The notes beneath the pieces were generated by a model, which worked only from the letters and a program-made list of their open reading frames with translations, searched no databases and had not been told where the DNA came from. From Hofstenia miamia (Eukaryota > Xenacoelomorpha > Acoela): a DNA stretch of 64,000 bases. The position numbers and the translations under genes were made by a program. Every line of letters begins with the position of its first letter. Position 1 is the stretch's first letter. Positions 1 to 11,812 of this stretch are shown here, in pieces. The stretch spans positions 1,310,665 through 1,374,664 of the forward strand of contig SCFE01000120.1 of NCBI GenBank assembly GCA_004352715.1. The letters are read 5' to 3'.

Positions 1-117
1 NNNNNNNNNNNNNNNNNNNNNNNNNNNNNNNNNNNNNNNNNNNNNNNNNNNNNNNNNNNNNNNNNNNNNNNNNNNNNNNNNNNNNNNNNNNNNNNNNNNN
101 NNNNNNNNNNNNNNNNN
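1..117. other. Assembly gap
   Basis: Run of N at the window start; it abuts a (TA)n/(GATA)n tract, a common cause of assembly breaks. Confidence 0.99.
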
Positions 118-154
<37 letters not shown>

Positions 155-968
155 TAGATAGATAAATAGATAGATAGATAGATAGATACATGGATGTTTT
201 ACATTTACTGTGTAACTACAAAATATATTTGTTCACAGCATACTTATATCACTTTAGAAATTTTTATTTATTCTTTAAATAAAGTGTTATCGAAGATTGA
301 AATAGAAGAGAGTGGATTTAATGCTTTAATTGGCAGACGAAAATAGAAGTTAAGTGTGAATTAATCAAATGCACTTCCATGCTTTTCCATGCGCCGTCAA
401 CATAAAAAGATAAAATTCCTGTTGACACTCCGCTTATCAGCGTACTCACACCAGAAATTAGTTGTAAATAACTCTTTGATGTTGAAAGCGAAACTGGAAG
501 ATTGGAAACTCAAATTCAAAATAATCTATCGAATGTTTAATCAATTGCCGTAAATTATTGTATTTAAGTACCCTATCTATATACGCATTTGTTGAGATTT
601 AGAAGTTTAACATTGCTTGTAGCTCATTCATTACACAAGTTCATAATTTATTAAAGTTCCCAAATATAATTTTAAATATTAAGTTTGCCAAAATACCATT
701 TTCAATCTCAGTAAATCATTCCAATTTTAAAACTTCAAACGTGATTTTAAAATATGTATGATCATTGCCTAAAAGCTATATCAAAGTTTGAATTTTGAAT
801 TTGTATGAAATTTCTAAAATGTGTCCATAAAAATGATTCTATTAAATGTAAACAAAATGTTCTAATTGTTATCAATTAATTAACATATTTCTACTGCACC
901 ATTTTCACAATGAATTAAAACAGTTGCTTCCATCAATTTATAAAAAATCAATTATATATATATATATA
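118..968. repeat. (TA)n/(GATA)n microsatellite and AT-rich spacer
   Basis: Positions 123-189 are TA dinucleotides passing into GATA tetranucleotides. The rest is AT-rich and ends in another short TA run at the next gap. I see no coding region or RNA gene in it. Confidence 0.8.
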
Positions 969-1520
969 NNNNNNNNNNNNNNNNNNNNNNNNNNNNNNNN
1001 NNNNNNNNNNNNNNNNNNNNNNNNNNNNNNNNNNNNNNNNNNNNNNNNNNNNNNNNNNNNNNNNNNNNNNNNNNNNNNNNNNNNNNNNNNNNNNNNNNNN
1101 NNNNNNNNNNNNNNNNNNNNNNNNNNNNNNNNNNNNNNNNNNNNNNNNNNNNNNNNNNNNNNNNNNNNNNNNNNNNNNNNNNNNNNNNNNNNNNNNNNNN
1201 NNNNNNNNNNNNNNNNNNNNNNNNNNNNNNNNNNNNNNNNNNNNNNNNNNNNNNNNNNNNNNNNNNNNNNNNNNNNNNNNNNNNNNNNNNNNNNNNNNNN
1301 NNNNNNNNNNNNNNNNNNNNNNNNNNNNNNNNNNNNNNNNNNNNNNNNNNNNNNNNNNNNNNNNNNNNNNNNNNNNNNNNNNNNNNNNNNNNNNNNNNNN
1401 NNNNNNNNNNNNNNNNNNNNNNNNNNNNNNNNNNNNNNNNNNNNNNNNNNNNNNNNNNNNNNNNNNNNNNNNNNNNNNNNNNNNNNNNNNNNNNNNNNNN
1501 NNNNNNNNNNNNNNNNNNNN
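969..1520. other. Assembly gap (552 N)
   Basis: Run of N entered from a TA microsatellite. Reading frames that cross it have no meaning. Confidence 0.99.
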
Positions 1521-3480
1521 GGTGAGCATAATTTCAATAATGTTTTTCTCAAAAACATAAATTTAATTAATAAAATATTGAAAAAGTCAACATAAGGAAT
1601 GTAAATTGTATTAGAAATGTTGTTGAAAATGTTTAAATTCTTTACAGCAGCAAGAAAAACTTTATATATATATATATAAATCGATTAGCAAAATAAATAT
1701 AATGTAGACGTTTTGGTTCCATTTCTAAAGTCTTGTATATATTTAGAAATTTAAGGAAGCATGACTAAGTGATATGATAATGATGCTTTTATCAAATATT
1801 ACAAGTTGTGTCAAGAAATGCAAATGGGTATATGGGAATAGATGGACAGAAGATTGCAAGGCTTTTTAATAAAATGTAATTCCTTTATCCGGCTAAATTA
1901 CTCTTTCCACCTCCTTCCTTTATACCGAAATACAACAAAGAATGTATAAAATTTTGCAAAGTATAGAATTGAAAGCATAAATCTTTACCTAAAATAGGCT
2001 TTAAGAAAAATTAATAGAATATCTCTTTGAAAGGATCGTTCAAAACAAAACAGATTATATCTGGCTGATTCGAAATATATCATAAACAAAACGAAACAAT
2101 GCGCTATTGCCTTTATTCTAGAAATTAATATTTACCTAATAATAGTCAGTCCATAGATGCGGTATTATGAAAGCCGCAAAAACTGTGAGGAATTTATATA
2201 ATTTTATTGTTACACTTTTAAGAAAAAGATTACAACATTTCAAAGAAAATATTTTATGAAATATTCAAAATATTGGTAGAACAATATTGAATTCTGAATT
2301 CATATCCACTTGTATTTCACGATGGCGATGTTTATGGAAATATATTTGAGTAAAAACATAAATTTTTGAATTCAACAATTTCAACTGATAAGCCTCTAGA
2401 TCTCTAGAGAACGTAGGGATTAAATTTAAGAACCTTTCTGAAATACTCTAAAAATTGGGAAACAGGATGTCAATGAATTGCTAGTTTAGTTTTCCTAACC
2501 TGGTTTTCACTTTGATAATCATTTAATATAAGGTCAAGATCTCAGTTAAGAATAACTAATGAGCAATGAGAAATTTAATATAATATAAAACCGTCTTACT
2601 TACCATTTCATCTGAATTTTACACAGCTAAAGATAAAGTAAATGAGATACTTCTTGGAATAAAAAATAATAATTCATTAATTGTATTTATTTTGTTGAAA
2701 AGTTTTTACCATCTTATGGAGCTCAAGTAGTATTTGATTTGCAATAGTGCTGGTAAAATGTATTTAACATCAAATTTCTCGGAAAATTTTATCAAATCTT
2801 TGATGGCTTACTGAGAATAATTGACTCCCGAACTAATAAAGACATCCAAATTCTGAAAAAATGCGGTATAGATAAGTGTATTTTTTCAATTGTGTTTTAA
2901 ATTCACGCCTGGTTTTTCAGCGAGCCATGACCTCTGACGTTTGAATCTTCACCTCTCAAAATAATTCGGAAGACCTACAAAAAATGAAATCATTAGAAGT
3001 TCTGAAATTTAAAGAATTATAAAGTTGGCATTTTTTAAAAACTATTGGGAAACATTTAAAGAATCTTTATACATGAATAATGTTTTCTGGAAGCGTTCTC
3101 AATTAAATATCAATCCATTCAACAACCAAATAGATGTATCAATAAAAAATATAATATTATTAAATTTCTTAATGTGCTTAAAAAATTAAAAATGGGAACG
3201 AAATAGTTGCTTAAGATTGAAGATGCTTCAAAAGTCTTAAATTTGATTGCCAAGAAAACAAATTGTGGTAAAATCTTGCAAATTTTTATATATGCATTTC
3301 AAGATTGGGAAAATGAATCGCATGCATAAATTACCATTACTATATTGATGATCTATTTTTGCATTAATTGATTTTATTTCTTGCTTGGGTTACTTAATAA
3401 TTTTGAAAAAATTCATACAACGTATAAATTTATTGATATGTACAGTGTCTAAGAGTTGTATTCATTAATAACAAATGTAG
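1521..3480. other. AT-rich spacer, no gene seen
   Basis: No reading frame with protein-like composition, no RNA gene and no terminal repeats recognised. A short TA run lies at about 1662-1678. Confidence 0.6.
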
Positions 3481-3483
3481 TTA

Positions 3484-3484
3484 C

Positions 3485-3515
<31 letters not shown>
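3484..3515. repeat. (TAA)n microsatellite flanking a retroelement
   Basis: About ten TAA/AAT units directly upstream of the SINE/LINE composite. The same trinucleotide forms its tail at 4142-4186, so the retroelement lies between two TAA arrays. Confidence 0.9.
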
Positions 3516-3516
<1 letters not shown>

Positions 3517-3845
3517 GGCCCTAGTGGCAAAGGTGTAAAAGGCTAGACTGGAACTGCTCGGACTCGGGTTCGAGCCCGACCCCCGACCCTACCTACAATG
3601 AAAGTGCAACGAAAAGTAAAGGCACTCAGTCCCCGGTAGGCCTTAAATGGTCAGAAGGCGCGAAGAATCTCCGGACAACAGGCGGACTCCACAATCGGGA
3701 GTGTGGACTCCTAAAGTGGCGGTATAGGATCCACACAGACCAATTAACAACGACACAACTGGACAGATGAGCAGAACAGGATAGCATTGGAGCAGATCAG
3801 ATGAGAGGGGCTATAGGAAGAGAATGTTAGAAGAATGGAAAAAAG
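3516..3845 (+). mobile_element. tRNA-derived SINE head and body
   Basis: A GC-richer island opens with an internal RNA polymerase III promoter. An A-box match, TGGCAAAGGTG, lies at 3525-3535, and a B-box match, GGTTCGAGCCC, lies 31 bases further at 3567-3577. This is the spacing of a tRNA-derived SINE. A body of about 260 bp of unrecognised sequence follows and then joins LINE-derived sequence at about 3846. It is not a working tRNA gene: no proper acceptor stem or 3' terminator is visible. Whether head and LINE tail form one SINE family or two abutting insertions cannot be settled from one copy. Confidence 0.7.
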
Positions 3846-4141
3846 AAGAATGTAGAAAGCAAGGAGAAAGAGAAGATAGACAAGTACAGGAAGTTATCAG
3901 AGGAAATAGAAAGGCTGTGAAAGTTAAAGAAAGTTGAAGTAGCCCCGGTAGTTGTAGGAGCACTAGGGGCAGTAAGTGATACTTGGAGGAGTTGGGAGTA
4001 CCAAAGTGGGGAGGAGGTTAGCACAGAAGGCAGCATTGTTAGGAACAGCTAGATTCCTGAGGAAAGCTCTTAGACTCCCTGGAAACTGATGAGTTCCCCA
4101 AGCTGAGAGGGATAACAGCATAAAGCTGTGAGAAGAAATGA
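3846..4141 (+). mobile_element. RLE-type LINE C-terminus and 3' UTR (copy A)
   Basis: Conceptual translation gives KEKEKIDKYRKLSEEIERL, then VAPVVVGALGAVSDT and, after a frame change, QKAALLGTARFLRKAL. From memory this matches the extreme C-terminus of RLE-encoding LINEs of the R4/Dong/NeSL kind, found in many invertebrates, in which a kinase-like-sounding 'EKxxKYxxL' helix and 'PVVxGALG' and 'LLGTARxLRK' blocks follow the endonuclease. The end of the element, GCTGTGAGAAGAAATGAAAT, runs straight into (AAT)n. The same 3' end occurs at 36625-37045, and the 'EKIxKYxxL' part at 29495-29615. The coding part carries frameshifts, so it is dead. Confidence 0.75.
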
Positions 4142-4186
4142 AATAATAATAATAATAATAATATTAATAATAATAATAATAATAAG
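4142..4186. repeat. (AAT)n tail of the LINE/SINE
   Basis: AAT trinucleotides with one interruption directly follow the LINE 3' end. They fit either a templated tail or a TAA-repeat target. Confidence 0.9.
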
Positions 4187-4389
4187 AGTCATAGCAAATT
4201 TATTGCTTAAATGTATATAAAAACTATAAACTAACACATGACAAAAATATTTACAAAACTATTTAAATATGCATTATTAATTAAAGGGCAGTTTTAAAAA
4301 TAATTTGACCATGCGTTGAATTTATTATCTATGCCCAGTAATGTTTGCCTATTTAATAAAAATTATTTATTTTTTTCTTGAAGTGTTTA

Positions 4390-5870
4390 TAGTTTTTCTC
4401 ACATTTTACGTCAATACTTAAATCATTCCATAAGATTGAACATTTAAGAGAAAATGAATCTTGACGATTATTGATGCTAAAAGTGTTTTACTTCTTTTAT
4501 TGATTTTGATGTAATTATTAAGAAAACTTGACGAACTTAATTCATGGATAAATTTGTGAATCATACATAAAGATTGATACTGAATAAAGAAATTCGGTGC
4601 CAAAATATTATATGATGATCTTAATTGCGTTATGGATTCATGTTTTGCAATATAATTAAGTGTTCTAAATGCCCAGTTAAACGTTTTTGCGATGTGAGAT
4701 TTTGAAAAAGAAATGCACTGTAATTAAATTGACTTAAGACAAATGAATGAATTAGTTCTACATGCGATGATTTTCCTACATGGCGCAAATGGTACAAATA
4801 TTTTATTCCACATGCCATCTTTTTTAATTTGTGGGAGAAGAAATTATCGAATTTTAAGTCATTGTCTATTAATACACTTAGATAGTTTACACATTTACTT
4901 TGACTAATTTCGTTATCACAAACATTAATTTAAAAATTTTCAGTAAGCTTTTGTTGTTGTTTAGACGAAAAGATGATAAATTGAGTTTTGTCAGAATTGA
5001 TTTTTAGTTTATTACAATTGAAATATGTTACGAGGTTTCCAATATCTTTTGTCAAATGTTTAGTTGCCTCAAAGGATTTTTTGCTGTTCGTAATATACAA
5101 GTATCGTCTGCATATTGGTAAATAGTTCCATTTGTCAAGGATGTTGCAATATCATTTACGTATAATGCAAATAGAATGGGTCCTAATACAGTTCCTTGGG
5201 GCACACCAAGATTTGTAGTAGTATACTCTGAAAAAATATGGTCGATTTCAACTCGTTGTTTGCGATTGTTTAAGAAACTCATAATAAAAATTATTGCATT
5301 TAAATTGAAACCTTGTCGCCTTAACATTTGTTTTAAAATATCGAAATTCATTGAGTTAAATGCTTTACTTAAATCAAATAAAGCCACTGCTGTGAACAAA
5401 TTTTGATTCAAATTTATTTTAATCTTTTCTGTGATTGATAAAATTGCGTCAGATGTACTGAATTTAGGTCGAAATCCAAACTGATTATTTGATAAAATTT
5501 TATTGTCATTAAAAAACTTGTACATTTGTGCAGTTAGAAGTTTTTCAAATGTTTTTAGTGGTTCTTCTTTTTTATATAACGGTGAAATATCAGGTTGCTT
5601 TAAAAGCACAGGAAAGTAATTATTTATAATACTTTGGTTAAATGCTACAAGTAGGTATTCACGAAAAATATAAAAATATTTTTTAATTATCCAATACGGT
5701 AGGTTGCTGGATCCACAGGATTTATTAGTATCTAGTTTATTTACTACACTTCTAAGATCATGATAGGAAATTAAGTTGAAATGAAGCTGTTCCCTTCGTA
5801 TATCAGGTTGTTGAGATGAAAAGTTTCCATTTTCTTCGACCTAGTTTAATTGATTTTCAAATGTTTATGA
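4390..5870 (-). mobile_element. CR1/L2-like LINE, reverse transcriptase to C-terminus, defective
   Basis: The longest open part, 5609-5052, is a reverse transcriptase palm. It reads FGFRPKFSTSDAI, LFDLSKAFNSMNFD (motif A), GVPQGTVLGPILFALYVNDI (motif B) and YQYADDT (motif C). Reading upstream, 5800-5610 gives a further region including WIIKKYFYIFREYLLVAFNQ. The usual NYRPISLLP block is missing: PLYKKEEP runs directly into KTFEKLL, implying a small deletion. Downstream, 4818-4630 (YLYHLRHVGKSSHVELIHS) and 4603-4418 (IHKFIHELSSSSFLNN) are the thumb and C-terminal regions in other frames. No endonuclease domain is seen, so the copy is 5'-truncated and frameshifted. Fragments at 20375-20712 and 27090-27660 look like relatives. 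Confidence 0.85.
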
Positions 5871-6299
5871 AACATAGAGATTCGCATCAATAGCTATTCA
5901 GTTTCAGTTCTTTATTCAAAAAAATCTCATCGCAGAATTCACTCAAGACAAGTTTGTTGTTGAACAAGGACCAGTTAAAACTCATTCGAAAAGATCACAT
6001 TTCGAAAAAAAACGAACTATTTGTACTATTAAGTCTTTTATAAGTAGTACATGTATAAATTCACATATGTAGGTACGGATCATGCCTAGAGAATGTTTTT
6101 TGAATTGCTATCCAGCACCTGATATTTGAAGAAATAGGTCTTTTTGTCTTTCACAAAGTAATGCGTTTATAAAATAAGCTTATAGCATGTTCTGTGACCA
6201 GAATTGGCGGCCATTTTGTAAAAATACCTCCAGTGGCGAATAAGCTCGATAAATTTTTCTGCCATATGCCAAAATAGAGTCCCCAAAGGGTCTATTACC
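5871..6299. other. Spacer, no gene seen
   Basis: AT-rich sequence without recognisable coding potential between two LINE relics. Confidence 0.5.
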
Positions 6300-7190
6300 G
6301 AATGCAATCGCGTCCAAAGGGGTCGTATATTTTTCTCTCTTCACCATGCTTTCCGCAATCCGTGAATAGTGAGCAAATCTTACTCGACATGATATCCGCC
6401 TTTTTGCAATCGCACTTAGAAGGCATTGACTTCATTTCAATCTACTGTTTGAACGATATCGATGATAAATTGAACTCTTTATATGAGGCATTGAACTCTG
6501 CTTCCCACATACAAAATTTGCAGATTTTCCAATGAACCAAAATGGCTTACAGGTATCTTGAAACATCTCGACTACAAAAACTATTACTAAAAATGAGACT
6601 ATATAAACATCATTGTTTCAAGTTGAAAAACGATACCAAATTTGCTAAACTGAACTGGTTCAAGAAATGCCGCTCTAAAATGATATCTTGGTAAGTGGTT
6701 GATGAATTCAGTGGAAAGATGAAGTCGAACAAACCTGAACAATTCTAAGATTGTTTCGAAAACACTGAAGATACTTAGTCGATTCATTTGCGGTCAATAT
6801 GTTGGACTTTTTCCCACCTCTAGTGGAATCGTTAATGGATAATGATTGGTCATCTACCATCCTACCGCATGATGTGTATCAACTATTGACCAAATCGAAG
6901 GTTAAAGAATCACAGGATTTTTTCGAAATTTCTTCATTCCTACTGAAGAAAGCTGCTCTTTGGGTTGCAGATACCTTGTTTAAAATTTACAATATGTGCA
7001 TAGAAAGAGCTGTTTCCCTAAAAGCAAGGATTCAACTGATTTTTCCTTTGGACCAGTATCAACAAAAAATAATTTTTTTAAAAATGATCTCTTCAATGCA
7101 TTTGCAACTACTTCAAATTTGTATCTAAAACCCATTAATTTATCTGAGACAGTGCTCCTAAAGTATTCTTATAAACCCTCCATCATATAA
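6300..7190 (+). mobile_element. Highly degraded LINE relic
   Basis: Several short frames read like the linker and fingers region of a non-LTR retrotransposon. At 6302-6535 the text includes CLNDIDDKLNSLYEALNSAS, followed by lysine/arginine-rich helices at 6540-6690. At 6799-7128 the text HDVYQLLTKSKVKESQDF and then SSFLLKKAALWVADTLFKIY resembles the start of a reverse transcriptase, where the usual text is 'lkksKapGpDgIp'. In the neighbouring frame 6996-7190 continues with CFPKSKDSTDF, the place where 'FPxxWK' normally sits. Stops and frameshifts are frequent and no catalytic motif survives, so the clade is not assignable. Confidence 0.45.
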
Positions 7191-9028
7191 TGATCTGCTA
7201 TTTAGCGTTTGCATGATTACACACTGGTATAGTCTACTGACTATATGATAATTTTCTGGCTGAATCGTATGAACGGCACTCTGTATAAATCTCTATGATC
7301 ATTCTCAAAGGCTCGCGCCAAAACAGCAAACAATTCGTGTTTTCACTTCTTTTAAAAACATTGCAGGTGAAAATTCAAAGGAACAAAGAGACTCTTTAGA
7401 GAAACTGCACTATCAGGAATGTTCTTTGCATAAGGATAGTAAAGCTATGTCCATCAATCGTAGTAAACTAATTCAGAGTTTAATTGACCACAAGACCTGA
7501 TCAGCAAACTTTGTTAAGTAGCCGACGATGATCTTGAATACCTGAACTCTCTCTTGAGTCTCCGAGAGACTTCAATTCAAGGGTTCAGCATAATAAAGGG
7601 GATGAATGAACGATTGGAGGTTGAAGGCAAAAGATCTCCAATAAATTGAGAGAACTTTTCATGAATATTAGTCGTTCGAATACTTTATGTTATTCTACAT
7701 AGGGTTTGGGTTAGGGTTAGGGTTAGGGTTGTATTATTTATCCCTAAGTGTGTTCAAATGGCTAAGATCATTCATCATGACTGTAAATGGGAGAAAATAT
7801 TTTGGCCTAAACCAATTCAAGCCTGAAAATTCAATTAAGAAATTTTTTCCAAACTTAACCCTATATATTTTGAGTTCTTAATGTGTGACACAAATATGAT
7901 CCGACTACAATTTCAAAACATCCACAGGTTTTTGGTTCCCGGACATTATGTATAGACGTGCATATAAAGTATACTGAAAAGTAAAAATGTATACATCCAA
8001 TCAAAAGTAAATGTTTTACACTGAAATCTAAGAAATTTACCACAAACAATACGTAAATGTCCTGCAAGGGTGCATGCACAAAATGTATGTAACAAAATTA
8101 TGACTTACATTCTTTGAAGCATTTACCTAACCCATTTATATAGGCTTTTATGTGTCTTTAGTATTTGACTCAACTCAACTTAACCCAAAAATATAGCAAG
8201 AAATATGGACCAACCAATGGGTTAGGTTAGATAAACCTAATCAATTTATATCCCCGCTAAGCTGACTAACTATTCAATAATGAACAATATTTTTTATCAG
8301 ATTTGAAAACGTCATTTTTGTGACAATCTCATGTAGGTAAAAATTAATGTATCATTCTTGTACAGGTGGAACAAAAAACAACCTGTTTTTTGTGGCTTCT
8401 TCAACATTAGAACGCTGTAGATTCGAAATTACGTAAATAACACACATAGCACCTCCGTAAAAAAAGAATGTGTTACAAATACAATAATGCAATATTTTGT
8501 GATTTCATGAAATCGTTATATATCTTTTACATTGTTTATAGTTACACAAATAAAAAACTAGGACGTTTAATAACAATATATGTATTATAAGTGACACCAT
8601 ATTTAAATATATTTTTACGCTTTGCGTCTTTGACAAAATATGTCTCATGTGTAGAATTTTGCATTGCAAATGGCGCATTCTCGCTGTAAATATTTGAATT
8701 TTACCATGAAGGCAACTACATAAAACGTAATGAATTTCAAATTGGCTGCAAATGTTATAAAAATGACAGGCTTTCATATCATTTGAGAACATTATATTTG
8801 GATAATGCATATAAATACAAATGGACTTCGAGTACTACAGCATGTCTGAAATGTTAAATCAAAAAATGAAGATTGCTAAAAGCGCATCATGTATACTAAC
8901 AATCCAGTAAAATTACTTTTGTTGGGAATATTGGCGTCTAAATCTGGCAGAATGGTCTTACCAGCAAATTACCCAAAACAACTCCTTCATCAAAAAAAAA
9001 TCTTTCTTTACACCTATTCATCTTCTAA

Positions 9029-9030
<2 letters not shown>
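7191..9030. other. AT-rich spacer
   Basis: No gene recognised. Chance open frames at 7861-8079 and 8505-8810 (minus strand) have AT-driven composition and no motif. The telomere-like tract at 7702-7731 is listed separately. Confidence 0.5.
7702..7731 (+). repeat. Short interstitial TTAGGG tract
   Basis: One variant unit (GGGTTTGGG) followed by three consecutive TTAGGG units: a small interstitial telomere-type repeat in otherwise AT-rich DNA. Confidence 0.85.

Positions 9031-9031
<1 letters not shown>

Positions 9032-9079
<48 letters not shown>
9032..9079. repeat. (TA)n microsatellite
   Basis: About 24 uninterrupted TA units. Confidence 0.95.
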
Positions 9080-9083
<4 letters not shown>

Positions 9084-9665
9084 GATGTCTTTAGATGAAA
9101 GCAAATCACAAATTAGTCCTCATAAGTTCTTTCTAACTGACGAAATCAGAAGTTCCCACTTGTAATTTTCTCACCAATGCGCTGGAATAGTTTGTATCGA
9201 AAGTCAGTTTGTGTATACACCAAATTTTGTTGTTGTTATGTAATGTTTATCGTATTTGAATACAATTTTGGACTATATTTCAACTGCATCAAAAAATATA
9301 TTCCCTTTCCATCATTGTCAATGAAATGTATATGGTTGAATGTATAGCAACTATAAATTTATCTTTTGCTCATCTAAGCAACTTACTCATGGACATTTTA
9401 ATGTTCTGCTAAAGATCATGTGATGCTCTTCGATCAATCAAGTAAGCAATGTTTGCAACGATAACTTCAACATTGTTTTTGTAAAATATTTTGATCAAAT
9501 TTACCATTACATACTTTATATCTAATTGACATTTCTCTGATTTTTTCAAAAGTAGGCTGTTTTATAAAAAAATTCCGTCGCCTTTAAAGAATGAAATTTC
9601 TGCTAGTGTTGAAGTAGGAAATATTATAATGCACCTAACCTGCTCCAAGAGGGCAATTCCGCTTT
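9080..9665. other. Spacer, no gene seen
   Basis: AT-rich, without recognisable features. Confidence 0.5.
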
Positions 9666-9689
9666 TAGATTATAATCGATTATCTTTGG

Positions 9690-9790
9690 ATTGCGCGAAG
9701 CAAGATAGAATCGGATCCAATATTTTGAGATTCGATCCGGTCCGGATCCGAAGCTTCAAGTTCTGATTTCGATCCAATCCAAATTTTTAA
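9690..9790. repeat. GATCCG-iteron block (possible element end)
   Basis: Dense repetition of the word GATCCG and variants: CGGATCC at 9712, GATTCGATCCGG, TCCGGATCCG, then GATCCAATCC. A block with the same word in opposite arrangement lies at 12260-12310 (CGATCCG, GATCCGATCCGAGATCC). The two may be the subterminal regions of one DNA element of about 2.6 kb, but I could not find convincing terminal repeats or a target-site duplication, and other elements lie between them. Confidence 0.4.
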
Positions 9791-9921
9791 AAAAAATTAA
9801 TTTTTGATCCGAATTTAAATTAGTATTCTAACAATAAATAAACATGGACTCAAATATATTTATGACTTTTCAAATACCAATTCAAAATTTTAGTGCTGCA
9901 ACACTGTCAAAATGGACATAT

Positions 9922-10460
9922 ACAGGGTGTTCGTTAAGTGCCCCGGGATTTATTTGCATCAATGTTTTTAAATGAAAAGTAAGTCAGTATTCAAATGAGT
10001 GTTTTTCAAAGCTAATGTACTAAAGTTTTATATTCTATAGCATTTGTTCAATATGACAACCATCTTTGTTGGACCACATCTGAAATCTGGAAATACAGCT
10101 TTCCACTGATATTTTAAACATTTCGATATCAATTTCATTGCATGCCTTCCCTATGGAATCTGAGATCGCCAATGCTTTCATGTTTTTTCCATAAACTATA
10201 TTCTTTATATGTCCCCAAGGAAAAAGTCCGGAGTTGCAAAATCGGGGCATTCTTGGAGCCCATGACACTCAATCCACTGTTCGGACAAACTTTCGTTGAA
10301 GAATTTTCTGGCATCTGTATTCCAATGTGGTGGTGCGACATCTTGTTGGAAGAAAGCACGACTAAAGCAACGACGCCTCTGCAGTTCAGGAACAAAGAAT
10401 GTCTTAAGCATTGCCAAATAATCTGTTCCTTTCACGGTCTCGGTAGGAAAAAAGTAAGGT
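9922..10460 (-). mobile_element. Tc1/mariner-superfamily transposase relic (DUF4817-type)
   Basis: On the minus strand, 10435-10205 reads MKGTDYLAML, then AFFQQDVAPPHWNTDARKF and SEQWIECHGLQECPDFATPD. 10268-10035 continues one frame over with FPWGHIKNIVYGK and ends CISRFQMWSNKDGCHIEQML. From memory this is the C-terminal half of IS630/Tc1/mariner transposases of the type with an N-terminal DUF4817 helix-turn-helix: QQDGAPxH, WPxRSPDLTPxDFFLWG, then G-HIE-L. The catalytic D of QQD is retained; the second catalytic residue lies in the degenerate 'FATPDF' part. Past the stop, at about 9923, TACAGGGTGTTCGTTAAGTG resembles the terminal inverted repeat of such elements next to TA. The N-terminal half and the other end are not seen. 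At least one frameshift is present. Confidence 0.8.
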
Positions 10461-10798
10461 CCAAGTAGTTTAATGGATATAATATACCGGGAAGGGCAGG
10501 GATTGCAAAAATTGAGATGGAATTTTAAAAAACTTACTCAATATTGCATGCAAATAAACTCAATTGTAGTGAATCCTATATAACTTAAATACAATGTGTT
10601 GAAAAATCTCTGTTAAATTTGGAAGCGTTACAAAAGTATCAAATGCTCTTCTTGTACTACAATCTAATATAGTCAATTTTGGTCAAGCAAAAAAAAATTC
10701 AAGAAATGGCAACAATCATAAAATGGGCCTAACATGGCTATAATTTAAATGGGCCCAACCAGATTTCGTCTAAAGTCGATTGTCTGTCATTGTCCACC

Positions 10799-11089
10799 CG
10801 GGGTTTTCGAGTCGTGTTCGATTTACTCGGGCGAGTTCGAGTTTTTACGTTTCGAGTATTTTTTGAAAAAAATTCGATCGAGTTTTTCCTAATTCTGAGT
10901 TTTTTGGAGTAAAATATATATTTTACGATAATTCTTAGTTTGTAGGCTCAAAAATAATTATTTGGATTGATAAAGAAATTTAAAATATGTCAATTTTTAC
11001 GATATTTTCGAGTGGATTTTCGATCGGGTTTGAGTATTAAAGTTTTTTCTTCCAAGTTTTCCTAACATTCAGAGAACTCAAAAACACTG
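10799..11089. mobile_element. hAT-like MITE with TCGAGT iterons
   Basis: This 291-bp non-coding element has terminal inverted repeats CGGGGTTTTCGAGTC (left) and CAGTGTTTTTGAGTTC (right, reverse complement). It is flanked by 8-bp direct repeats, TGTCCACC at 10791-10798 and TGTCAACC at 11090-11097, that differ at one base. Inside each end the word TCGAGT/TTCGAG is repeated many times. An 8-bp target duplication and short inverted ends are the hAT signature. Confidence 0.7.
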
Positions 11090-11282
11090 TGTCAACCCAT
11101 AAAAAGCAAATCTGTCTCTGTGACATTGATTATAAGTGAAAGTGATAATTGTTGACAAAACTCTAACAAATTCATTTCTTTATTTATGTTTAAGTTTTAT
11201 AATAATCTAATTCCTAAAATCGCATCAACTATAATCATAATAAATCTATAGACTTTTAAATATCTGAGTTTCTTAGGGCATT

Positions 11283-11812
11283 AATAACAATGGCAAACTA
11301 AAGAGCAAGCCAAAAATTTATATTGCAAGACATTAGAAAAAAATTGTTGCAGAATGTACTAACATCGGTGATAGAAAAATTTATTTTTTCAAGCAAAAGT
11401 TGACATTGAAATATACATTTTGAATAATATTTTTCATTGAAATTTGATACTATTTGGATTAAAAAATTTAAATTATACAAAAGCAGCATTAAATTTATTA
11501 ATACCATATTATTGCTATCCTGAAGATACGTCTCTATTCAAATTTTTGTATATGAGTGATTGTAATAACAATGGCAAACTAAAGAGCAAGCCAAAAATTT
11601 ATATTGCAAGACATTAGAAAAATTTGTTACAGAATGTACTAACATCGGTGATAGAAAAATTTATTTTTTCAAGCAAAAGTTGACATTGAAATATACATTT
11701 TGAATAATATTTTTCATTGAAATTTGATACTATTTGGATTAAAAAATTTAAATTTTACAAAAGCTATGCTGAAGATACGTCTCTATACAAATTTCTGTAT
11801 ATGTGTGATTTT
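11283..11812. repeat. Tandem duplication, 281-bp unit, two copies
   Basis: Copy 1 spans 11283-11563. Copy 2 starts at 11564 with the same AATAACAATGGCAAACTAAA and runs to about 11812. Copy 2 lacks about 33 bases near its end and shows scattered substitutions, so the duplication is not an assembly overlap. No coding function is seen. Confidence 0.85.

Noticed and set aside
924-1595. Long open frames on both strands across 924-1595 and 34349-35746
   Set aside because: They consist almost wholly of N; only TA-microsatellite codons flank the gaps.
3516-3590. tRNA gene
   Set aside because: A and B boxes are present, but there is no convincing acceptor pairing or terminator and a SINE-like body follows directly; called a SINE head instead.
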